43,247 bases of DNA from Candidatus Omnitrophota bacterium. Lineage in GTDB: Bacteria > Omnitrophota > Gorgyraeia > Zapsychrales > Fredricksoniimonadaceae. The notes beneath the pieces are model-generated. The model was given only the letters and a program-made list of their open reading frames with translations, was not told the origin of the DNA and made no database searches. The stretch's first letter is position 1; each line of letters opens with the position of its first letter. The translations under genes were made by a program, and so were the position numbers. Shown here piece by piece: positions 1-8,600 of the stretch. The DNA is taken from contig CAIOTT010000036.1 of NCBI GenBank assembly GCA_903861305.1, positions 1-43,247 of the forward strand, read 5' to 3'.

Positions 1-1
1 C

Positions 2-619
2 GTGGGGGCGTGGAAAGGTTCTATCGCGGGCATGAAGGCCTGCCTGGATGAAGGGCTTGATTTCCAGATCCATACGACCGTCACCAAGTATAATTACAAG
101 AATGTCGAGAAGATCACGGACCTTGCCGTCACGCTAGGCGCGAAGGCCCATCATATTTTCTTTCTCGTTCCGACGGGACGCGGCAAGAATATTTCCGCGG
201 TCATCCCATCCGATGATTACGAAGCATTGTTGAAAAAGATCCTGAAGAAACAAGGTGAGGTGCCGATCGAGCTTAAGCCCGTGTGCGCGCCCCAGTTCGT
301 GCCATTGGCGCATGAGATGCAGGTGCCGACCCGGTTCCAGCGCGGCTGCCTGGCGGGACATAGTTATTGCTGTATCCTTCCCAACGGCGATGTGCATCCG
401 TGCCCGTATTTTCCGGTGAAGGCGGGCAATGTGCGTTTGCAGCCTTTCGACGTCATGTGGAAGAGTAATCCTCTGTTTATTGAACTTCGCGATGCGAATT
501 ACACGGGCCAATGTGGTGCGTGCGAACACAAGATCTCCTGCGGCGGGTGCCGCGCCCGGGCTTACGCGGAATCAGGGGATTATATGGCATTTGACCCTGA
601 GTGTGTTTTTCACCATTGA
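2..619 (+). CDS. Radical SAM/SPASM protein, AhbC/AhbD (NirJ)-like heme biosynthesis enzyme, 5' truncated by window edge
   Basis: C-terminal SPASM-type cysteines CLAGHSYCCILPNGDVHPCPYFP...CGACEHKISCGGCRARAYAESGDYMAFDPEC; followed directly by ahbA/ahbB-like genes. N-terminal radical SAM CxxxCxxC lies outside the window. Confidence 0.8.
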   Translation: MGAWKGSIAGMKACLDEGLDFQIHTTVTKYNYKNVEKITDLAVTLGAKAHHIFFLVPTGRGKNISAVIPSDDYEALLKKILKKQGEVPIELKPVCAPQFVPLAHEMQVPTRFQRGCLAGHSYCCILPNGDVHPCPYFPVKAGNVRLQPFDVMWKSNPLFIELRDANYTGQCGACEHKISCGGCRARAYAESGDYMAFDPECVFHH

Positions 620-631
620 GGATATGTTCAG

Positions 632-1081
632 ATGCTTTCAGTTCATGACAAGGACCTCATCAAGAAGCTTCAGCCGGAGTTCCCTCTGACGGAGCGGCCT
701 TTTGCCGTCCTGGCAGCCCAGGCCGGGATATCCGAAGAGGCCATGATAAAATTCTTTAAGAAATTGCAGCGTGACAAAGTCCTGCGGTATATCGCGCCCA
801 TGTTCGATCTCAGGCAGATCGGCGTTGTGTCCAGCCTTGTGGCCATGAAGGTGCCTGTCAAGAAATTGAAAGCGACCATCAAGATCATCAATGCGTTCCC
901 GAACATCAGCCACAATTACCTGCGTGAAGATGCGTACAACGTTTGGTTCACGGTGAGCGCTGCGTCGGAAAAGCGCCGCGCGGCGATCCTGGCCGAGATC
1001 CGTAAGAGATCCGGCATCAACGACCTGTTGGACCTTAAGACCCGTAAGGTTTTTAAAAGTCGGGCGGTGTTCGATCTATGA
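632..1081 (+). CDS. ahbA: Siroheme decarboxylase subunit, AhbA-like (Lrp/AsnC-type)
   Basis: HTH-type N-terminus and ISHNYLREDAYNVWFTVSA motif; paired and overlapping (ATGA) with the next ORF. Confidence 0.78.
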   Translation: MLSVHDKDLIKKLQPEFPLTERPFAVLAAQAGISEEAMIKFFKKLQRDKVLRYIAPMFDLRQIGVVSSLVAMKVPVKKLKATIKIINAFPNISHNYLREDAYNVWFTVSAASEKRRAAILAEIRKRSGINDLLDLKTRKVFKSRAVFDL

Positions 1082-1557
1082 AAAAGTTGTCCAAAGTCTC
1101 GAAGAAGGTCCTTTTCGCGTTGACCGAACCGCTGGCGCTTGTGCCGGAACCCTATGCGGAGCCCGCCCGGCGCATTGGTGTCAGCCAGAAGAAACTTATC
1201 GCGATGATCAAGGATTATCAGCAGCAGGGCATCATCCGCCGCATGGGCATCGTTTACGGGCATTTCAAGGTGGGGTATGCCAGCAATGCCCTTGTGGTCT
1301 GGAAGGTGGCTGAGGCGCGGATCGCAAGGACGGGTAAGATATTTTTCAATGTTCCGGCGGTCACGCATTGTTATGCCCGTAATGCCTATCCGCAGTGGCC
1401 CTATAATCTTTACACGATGATCCATGCGAAAACCAAAGAAGAGTGCCTCGCTATTATCCAGGGGATGGCCCTGAGCTCAGGCATTAAGGAATACAAGGCT
1501 TTGTATACTGTTAAAGAATTCAAGAAGATCAAGAGCGACCTGCGGGAGATACTCTGA
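1078..1557 (+). CDS. ahbB: Siroheme decarboxylase subunit, AhbB-like
   Basis: VTHCYARNAYPQWPYNLYTMIHAKTKEEC motif typical of AhbB/NirDLGH family; starts inside the ahbA stop. Confidence 0.78.
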   Translation: MKKLSKVSKKVLFALTEPLALVPEPYAEPARRIGVSQKKLIAMIKDYQQQGIIRRMGIVYGHFKVGYASNALVVWKVAEARIARTGKIFFNVPAVTHCYARNAYPQWPYNLYTMIHAKTKEECLAIIQGMALSSGIKEYKALYTVKEFKKIKSDLREIL

Positions 1558-2825
1558 TGCGAACGACTCGGTCAAAGGCGTTGTACCAGCAAGCGTTGAG
1601 GTATTTTCCCGGCGGTGTCAACAGCCCTGTCCGCGCGTTCGGCTCCGTGGGGGGCAGCCCTTTATTTATCAGTAAAGGCAAGGGGGCCAGGATCTATGAT
1701 GAGGACGGGAATTCCTACATTGACCTTGTGATGAGCTGGGGTGCTTTGTTGCTCGGCCATGCTCCGGTTGAAGTGACGCGCGCGGTGGCAAAGGCGGCCA
1801 GCCTCGGGGCCAGCTTTGGTGCGCCGACAAGTGCGGAAACAGAACTCGCTGCGATCATTGCGCGGGCGGTCCCTTCCATGCAGAAGATGCGTTTTGTCAG
1901 CTCCGGCACGGAAGCCACGATGAGCGCGATCCGTTTGAGCCGTGGGTTCACGGGGCGTGACAAGGTCATCAAATTCGACGGATGTTATCATGGCCATGCG
2001 GACAGCCTTTTGGTCAAGGCCGGTTCCGGTGCGGCCACCCAGGGTATCCCCGGGAGTGCGGGCGTGAGCGCGGCCATCAGCCGTGACACCATCGTTTGTC
2101 CGTACAATGACATTGAATTTTTTCGTAACGTGATCGCTCAACAAGGTTCCAAGATCGCCTGTGTCATCATTGAACCGGTGGCGGCCAACATGGGGGTTGT
2201 TCTTCCGCGTGAGGGTTTTCTTTCTGAGGTGCGCCGGCTTACGGCCAAGAACGGGATCGTTCTGATTTTTGATGAAGTGATCACGGGGTTCCGTCTGCGC
2301 TTCGGCGGCGCGCAGGACCTTTTCAAGGTCAAGCCGGACCTGACGTGCCTGGGCAAGATCATCGGCGGCGGGTTGCCGATCGGCGCTTACGGCGGCAGGA
2401 AAGATATCATGGACCATGTCGCGCCGCTGGGTACGGTCTACCAGGCCGGGACATTGTCCGGAAATCCTGTGGCCGTAGCCGCGGGGATCGCGAATTTGAA
2501 AGCTTTGAGCCAAAAGGATTACGCGGCGCTGGATAAGAAAGCGGATACCATCTGCCGCGACCTTCAGGACGTGTTCAAGCGCAAGCGTACGGATGTTGTC
2601 ATCAACCGTTGCGGTTCTTTGTTCACGGTATTCTTCACATCCTCACCGGTAAATGATTTCACAACGGCCAAAGAAGCTGACTCAAAGCGGTACGCCGGAT
2701 ATTTCTGGGCCATGCTTGGGCGTGGCGTCTATTTGCCGCCATCGCAGTTCGAGGCGCAGTTCCTTTCTTTCAGCCATACGGACCGTGACGTTGCGGCGGT
2801 GGTGGCCGCGGCGGGCGCGGCATAG
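1557..2825 (+). CDS. hemL: Glutamate-1-semialdehyde 2,1-aminomutase
   Basis: YFPGGVNSPVRAF N-terminus, FVSSGTEATMSAIRLSRGFTGRDKVIKFDGCYHGHADSLL, DEVITGFR, LGKIIGGGLPIGAYGG motifs; TAG stop. Confidence 0.95.
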   Translation: MRTTRSKALYQQALRYFPGGVNSPVRAFGSVGGSPLFISKGKGARIYDEDGNSYIDLVMSWGALLLGHAPVEVTRAVAKAASLGASFGAPTSAETELAAIIARAVPSMQKMRFVSSGTEATMSAIRLSRGFTGRDKVIKFDGCYHGHADSLLVKAGSGAATQGIPGSAGVSAAISRDTIVCPYNDIEFFRNVIAQQGSKIACVIIEPVAANMGVVLPREGFLSEVRRLTAKNGIVLIFDEVITGFRLRFGGAQDLFKVKPDLTCLGKIIGGGLPIGAYGGRKDIMDHVAPLGTVYQAGTLSGNPVAVAAGIANLKALSQKDYAALDKKADTICRDLQDVFKRKRTDVVINRCGSLFTVFFTSSPVNDFTTAKEADSKRYAGYFWAMLGRGVYLPPSQFEAQFLSFSHTDRDVAAVVAAAGAA

Positions 2826-2829
2826 GGCC

Positions 2830-3231
2830 ATGATGGATAACAGCGGCAAAAGTCATCCTGCGGGGTTTTATAGGACTGCCCCGCGGGATATTTTTTTTAT
2901 GGCGCTGGTCCTGGCAGCCAGTGTTTTTTTTATTGTCCGTGACAGCGGACGCCAGGCAGGACCGGGCATGGTCCTGGTTTATCACGGCAGCCAGTTGCTG
3001 AAAGAAGTCCCGCTGGAGAAAGATGATGTTTTTCCTGTCCTTGAGGGGAGGATGCATATCCAGGTGAGTCATGGGAAGGTCAGGGTCCTTGATTCAGATT
3101 GCCTGCAGCATATTTGTACCCACACGGGATGGATACAGCGCGCGGGCCAGAGCATTGTATGCGTGCCCAACCGCGTCCTGATCGAGATAAGATCCAAGTC
3201 GCCGCAGCTCATTGACGCCGTGGCGTTCTGA
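2830..3231 (+). CDS. NusG domain II-containing membrane-anchored protein
   Basis: Single N-terminal TM segment then DSDCLQHICTHTGWIQRAGQSIVCVPNRVLIEI, the typical NusG_II signature; ATG at 2830 in frame with the listed ORF 2653..3231. Confidence 0.75.
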   Translation: MMDNSGKSHPAGFYRTAPRDIFFMALVLAASVFFIVRDSGRQAGPGMVLVYHGSQLLKEVPLEKDDVFPVLEGRMHIQVSHGKVRVLDSDCLQHICTHTGWIQRAGQSIVCVPNRVLIEIRSKSPQLIDAVAF

Positions 3232-3239
3232 AGAGGCCT

Positions 3240-4439
3240 ATGACAGCAGAACAAGACCATCTTCATCAAACAGCGCTCCTGGTCGCCATGGCCTGCGTCC
3301 TGCAGATCGCGGAATCCCTTATCCCGCACCCTGTGCCAGGGTTACGCCTGGGGCTGGCCAATGTGATCACGCTGATCACGCTTGTGACCATGGGCTTTTC
3401 CAGTGCCATGGAAATAACCGTGCTGCGGACCATTTTGGGGTCATTCTTGACGGGGACGTTCATGGGGCCGGGGTTTGTGTTGAGTTTCGCGGGCGGGGTG
3501 GCCAGCACCTGTGCCATGGGGCTATTGTATTATGTGCCGGGGCTTGGCATGAGCATCGTGGGGATCAGTATCGCTGGGGCTCTTGTCCATAATTTCGTGC
3601 AGATCTGTGCGGCGTATCTGATCCTGGTAAGGCATCCGGGGGTCTTTGTGTTCGTTCCGTGGCTGTGCATCGGCGCGGTTATCATGGGATGGCTGACCGG
3701 CGTCGTGGCCGGTAACGTTTGTTATGCGTTGCAAGAGGGAAGCATCAGCCCTGACCTGCGGCAGGATCCGGTAGCGTCGCAGAGTTCATTCCAGGGGCGT
3801 GGATGTTATGTCCCGGGAGGGTCGTTCGTTCACGGATTGAGCGCCGGGATGAAGATCATTTCTCTGATCATTATTTCCCTTGCCGTGCTGCTGCTCAGTG
3901 ATATGGTCGCCTACGCCTGGATACTGTTGTTGATGCTTGGCATTGCCGCCGCGGCGCAAACGCCTTTGAGCTTCCTTGTGCTGACCGTGAGAAGATATAT
4001 CTTTCTGGCGGTCATGGCGGGGTTCCTGCCGGTCTTCGTCAATGCCACAGGGCATGATATTTTCCATATCGGGTTCCTGAACTTCACGCGGGAAGGCCTG
4101 GTTGCCGGCGGTGTTTTATTTTCAAGGATCATGCTGCTGGCGTTATTTAGTGCGTTGCTGGCGCGTACCACGGCACCCTGGGACCTGGGAAAAGCGCTGG
4201 GTGAAGGTTTAAAACCTTTTAAAGCGGTGGGCATTTCAGGGGAACGGGTGGCCAGTGTTTTTTCTGTGTCATGGATGGCCATTCCTGTGTTTTGGGATAT
4301 ATCCCGCAACATTATCCGTAGCCTTGGCTGGGGCAGGTTTAAAGACATTCGCGCTATTCCTGAGGTATTGAGCGAGTTCATGACAAAATTTTATATGGAA
4401 GCGTCAGCCGTTGTTATCCCTGGAAAAGAAGCGCCATGA
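3240..4439 (+). CDS. Fusion: Gx transporter family (heptaprenyl diphosphate synthase component I-like) N-terminus + EcfT/CbiQ-type ECF transmembrane component C-terminus
   Basis: N-term LLVAMACVLQIAESLIPHPVPGLRLGLANVITLITL...GTFMGPGFVLSFAGG (Gx family); C-term FVHGLSAGMKIISLIIISLAVLLLSD...ERVASVFSVSWMAIPVFWD (EcfT-like). Confidence 0.72.
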   Translation: MTAEQDHLHQTALLVAMACVLQIAESLIPHPVPGLRLGLANVITLITLVTMGFSSAMEITVLRTILGSFLTGTFMGPGFVLSFAGGVASTCAMGLLYYVPGLGMSIVGISIAGALVHNFVQICAAYLILVRHPGVFVFVPWLCIGAVIMGWLTGVVAGNVCYALQEGSISPDLRQDPVASQSSFQGRGCYVPGGSFVHGLSAGMKIISLIIISLAVLLLSDMVAYAWILLLMLGIAAAAQTPLSFLVLTVRRYIFLAVMAGFLPVFVNATGHDIFHIGFLNFTREGLVAGGVLFSRIMLLALFSALLARTTAPWDLGKALGEGLKPFKAVGISGERVASVFSVSWMAIPVFWDISRNIIRSLGWGRFKDIRAIPEVLSEFMTKFYMEASAVVIPGKEAP

Positions 4440-5449
4440 GTACACTGCCGGTTCGCCCCAGAGCGGTGTTGTTGCTTGTGGCTGTCATAGTTTTAGCCGT
4501 GCTGGCTAAAACTTATGCGGCCTTTAATTACTATACCGAGCAGCAGACCCGGTTCATGATGGATACGTATGTGAGCATTTCTGCGACGGGACGGCACGAT
4601 GTGGTGCCTGCGGCTGTGATCGCAGCGCTGGACCGCGTGCAGCAGATCGCGGTCAAATTCTCTGCGCAGGATCCCGGAAGCCCGGTCTATGCCTTCAATC
4701 ATGAGGGCCGGCCGCTGGCGGACCCGGAGATCGTGGCGCTTGTAAGCCGGGGCCTGCAGATCAGCCAGGCATCGGGCGGTGCGTTTGACATGACTGTTGA
4801 GCCGTTGGCTGAATTGTGGGGGTTTTATACCAAAGAGCCTCATCTTCCACTGGAGAAGGATATTCACTCAGCCCTCCAGCCGGTCGGGTTCCGGCATTTA
4901 GGACTAAAGAACGGGATATTGACCAGGGACAGGCCTGATGTGCGCATTGACCTGGGGGGGATCGCCAAGGGCTACGCGCTGGTTGAAGCGGTGAAAGTTC
5001 TCAGGACGTTCGGTGTGACGTCCGCGATGGTCGATGCCGGCGGTGATGTTTATGTGATGGGCAGGAAAGGCCTTCGGTTGTGGAACATCGGAATCCGCCA
5101 GCCGCGGACCGAGGGGATCGTCGGCTATGTTTCTGTCGGGGATACCGCGGTCATGGGCGCAGGGGATTATGAAAGGTTTTTTATCAAGGACGGCCGCAGG
5201 TATCATCACATTTTTAACCCATCGACCGGTTATCCGACCGAAGGTGTCGCCTCCGTCACCTTGATCTGCGATGACCCTGTTGCCGGCCAGGCCTGGGGCA
5301 AGATACCCTTCGTCCTTGGCCCCCAAAAAGGCCTTGAAATGCTTTCCAGGATACCAGGCATGGACGTTATCATAATCCTTTCATCGGGAGAAAGGCTGTA
5401 TTCCAAAATGATGCGCCATCCCTTGAAGGTTGAACCGTCGCAACGCTGA
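4436..5449 (+). CDS. apbE: FAD:protein FMN transferase (ApbE)
   Basis: RFMMDTYVSISATG, RIDLGGIAKGYALVEAVKVL, DAGGDVYVMG, HHIFNPSTGYPTEGVASVTLI motifs. Confidence 0.93.
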   Translation: MSTLPVRPRAVLLLVAVIVLAVLAKTYAAFNYYTEQQTRFMMDTYVSISATGRHDVVPAAVIAALDRVQQIAVKFSAQDPGSPVYAFNHEGRPLADPEIVALVSRGLQISQASGGAFDMTVEPLAELWGFYTKEPHLPLEKDIHSALQPVGFRHLGLKNGILTRDRPDVRIDLGGIAKGYALVEAVKVLRTFGVTSAMVDAGGDVYVMGRKGLRLWNIGIRQPRTEGIVGYVSVGDTAVMGAGDYERFFIKDGRRYHHIFNPSTGYPTEGVASVTLICDDPVAGQAWGKIPFVLGPQKGLEMLSRIPGMDVIIILSSGERLYSKMMRHPLKVEPSQR

Positions 5450-5494
5450 CGAGAAATACTTAAGCAAACGTTTTCTTTAAATTCCCGCCAGAAC

Positions 5495-5524
5495 TTGTTT
5501 TAACCCCCTTTTTCAGTATATATT
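5495..5524 (+). promoter_or_regulatory. Candidate promoter upstream of the 5601 gene (TTGTTT-N16-TATATA or N18-TATATT)
   Basis: Hexamers at 5495-5500 and 5517-5522/5519-5524 with sigma70-like spacing in an AT-rich intergenic gap. Confidence 0.4.
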
Positions 5525-5600
5525 TATAGATGGTGGAGGTCGTCACATACAGTTTAGAGGGTGTGTCTTTTGTATATTGGAGATCCACAAGGAGCTGGAT

Positions 5601-8600
5601 ATGAAGAAATTAATATCATTGATCGTTTTGTTCAGTTTTGTGTTGAGCAGTATTGTTCCGCCGCGCGCTTATGCCCAAGCCCTGAATTTGCCTGCACCCG
5701 GCACGATGGTCGCCATGTCGCCGGATTACATGCCGGTCATGATGAAAGGCGTGAAGGTACATCCTGAGAATCCGCTTTTATTGGATTTCATTCTTGACAC
5801 CGGAAAGTCCGGGCTCGCGATCGATGGGTCTGAGTTTAGATCCGAGTCGCAAAAGCTCATCAAGTATTTTTTGGCCTCACTGACGATCAAGGAAGACGAC
5901 CTTTGGGTCAACCTCTCGCCATACGAGAAGGACCGGATGATCCCTGAAGAGTTGGGCAAGACAGAACTTGGGCGTGACATGCTGGTGCAGGACTACGTCC
6001 TTAAGCAGCTCACCGCATCCATGATCTATCCGGAGAAAGAATTAGGTAAAGCTTTCTGGAACAGGGTTTATACCAGGGCGCAAGAAAAGTTTGGCACCTC
6101 GGATATCCCGGTCGACACGTTCAACAAGGTGTGGATCGTGGCGGACAAGGCCAAGGTCTTCGAGCAGAACAATGGGGCTTATGTCGTAGGATCGCATTTG
6201 AAGGTCATGCTGGAATCGGATTACGAAGCCATGTCCCATCAGAAGGGTATGGCGGCGATGGAACCCTCCCCCTCGTGGGGAGGGAATGGGAGGGGGGAGC
6301 AAGAACTCACCAAATAGGTCATCCGCGAGGTCGTTATCCCCGAGATCGAGAAAGAGGTCAATCAAGGCCAGAACTTCGCGCCCTTGCGCCAGATGTTCTA
6401 TACCATGATCCTTGCGTCCTGGTACAAGCTCGCGCTCAAGGACGCGCTTCTCAACCAGGTCTACAGCAATAAAGGGAAGACATCCGGGGTGTTGTCCGAC
6501 GACCCGGCTGTCAAAGAAAAGATCTATGACCAGTATTTGCAGGCGTACAAGAAGGGCGTGTTCAATTATATCAAGGACGATATTGATCTGGTGAGCCAGG
6601 AACCCTTGCCCCGCAAGTATTTCTCAGGTGGAGAAGAGTTCCATATGCTGCCTGGCATCCTTGATCGCTCCCAGAAGACCACCCCCGATGAACGTGCCGC
6701 GATGAAGACAGGCGACCTGGCCATGATAACGATTAATACTGTCAAGAAGGCGGTGGTCGCGGGTCTTATTATTCTTGGGATCGGTGCTTTTACACAGACG
6801 CCGTTCGCGCAGCATTTCTTTGACGTTGGCAGAGATGTAACGCCAATGGAAACTGTGAGCACGGCGAAAGGCGTTGTTTTGCCGTTAGACACCGGGGATA
6901 TTATAGGGAAGGATGCCATCGCAGGGTTTAAAAGTGTGGCGTCCTCTTCTAATGGGTATACGAATTTGGATGGGAGTATTTCCGTAGAATATGACGCCTA
7001 TTATTCGAACAGCACAGGAGATATCGGGATCAGGCTCAAAGGGGATCAGTTTCAGATGGTCAAGCGTTCGGTGAGAACATCTGACGATTTTTCCGGTGAG
7101 TATCGTATTTATAGAAATGCCAAGAGAAAAGAGTTTGTGCTTTTCCTCAAAATGAAAAAGGATGGCGTTTTGATCATTGAACCTGGCAGCCTTAAGGATC
7201 CGTATATACAACAAATGATGAGCAAGACAGACGTGGAACCAATATTGTCTTTAGATACGGGTGACGTTGTCGGAGCCGAGGACATATCAAAATTTAAATA
7301 CATGCCCGCCGGGAACGGGTATCAGAATCCAACAGAGGGTGTTTCTGTAGGATATGATGTTTATTTATCCAAGGATACGAAAGAGGCCGGGATTTTATTC
7401 CATCCTATTGTTAGTGGGAATCAGCCAGGCCAGCCGTAGTTGGTCAAGCGTTCGAGGAAGACGTTTGATGACTATATTCTGGAGTATCGTATCTACAGGA
7501 ATGCTCAAGGGAAAGAGTTTGTGCTGGTGCTCACGCTTAAGAATGATGGCTCTCTGTTCGTGATACCGGGAATGCTCCATGATGAGATAATTCAAAGGAG
7601 GATGGCTCAGGTAGATGCGACCGTGCAATTGTCTTTAGACATCGGGGATGTGGTTGGGACGGATGCCGTCTCGAAATTCAAATACATGCCCGCTGGCAAT
7701 GGATATCAGAATTCAACAGAGGGTGTTTCTGTAGGATATGATGCTTATTTATCCACGGATACGAAAGAGGCCGGGATCTTATTTCATCCTGTTTTCAAAG
7801 GAGATCAGTCAGGCCAGCCGCAGATGATCAAGCGTTCGAGGAAGACGTTCGATGGCTATACCCTGGAGTATCGTATCTATAGAAATGCCCAAGGGAAAGA
7901 GTTTGTGCTGGTATTCACGCTTAAGAATGACGGCTCTCTGTTTATTATACCGGGAATGCTCCATGATGAGGTGATTCAAAAGAGGATCGGTCAGGTAGAC
8001 GCCCCCGCGCAATTGTCTTTAGACACCCGGAACGTGGTCGGAACGGAAGGCGTTTCAAGCTATAAAAAACTGCCGTCCCTTCTTGATGGGTATACAAGTT
8101 CAGATGGGAGTATTTCCGTAAAATACGATGCTTATTATTCCCAGAGCAAGCGAGAGGTCGGTATCCAGTTTAAAGGCGATGAGTGGCAGATGGTCGAGCG
8201 CTCTAGGAAGTCGTTCTTTGGCGGATCGATCCGGGAATATCGTGTTTATAAAAACGCCCGAACAGGGAAAGAGTTTGTTCTTTATATAATGAATATGCAG
8301 GATGGCTACGTTGGTACACTTCCTGATAAGCGTAATGATGTAAAGATGCGCAGGTGGATGGAGGTTGCTATCCCGTTGTCCGACAACATTCTTCAGGACG
8401 CGGGGAAAGGATTAATGGCCGCGCTAGATATGTCTATGACGCAAAAGAATGAGCCCGGCGTGTCACAGGAGTCTCAGGAAGCCGGGAGAGCCCTCTTTAC
8501 CGCATTGCAAGGAAGCGTAACCTATGAACCTAAACAGGATGGCAAGGCCACCGAGGTCACTGTTCACTTCACTGATAGAGTACGAAAGGCTATCAGCGGT

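Noticed and set aside
1662-2513. 283-aa minus-strand ORF opposite hemL
   Set aside because: Antisense to a highly conserved hemL frame, no motif.
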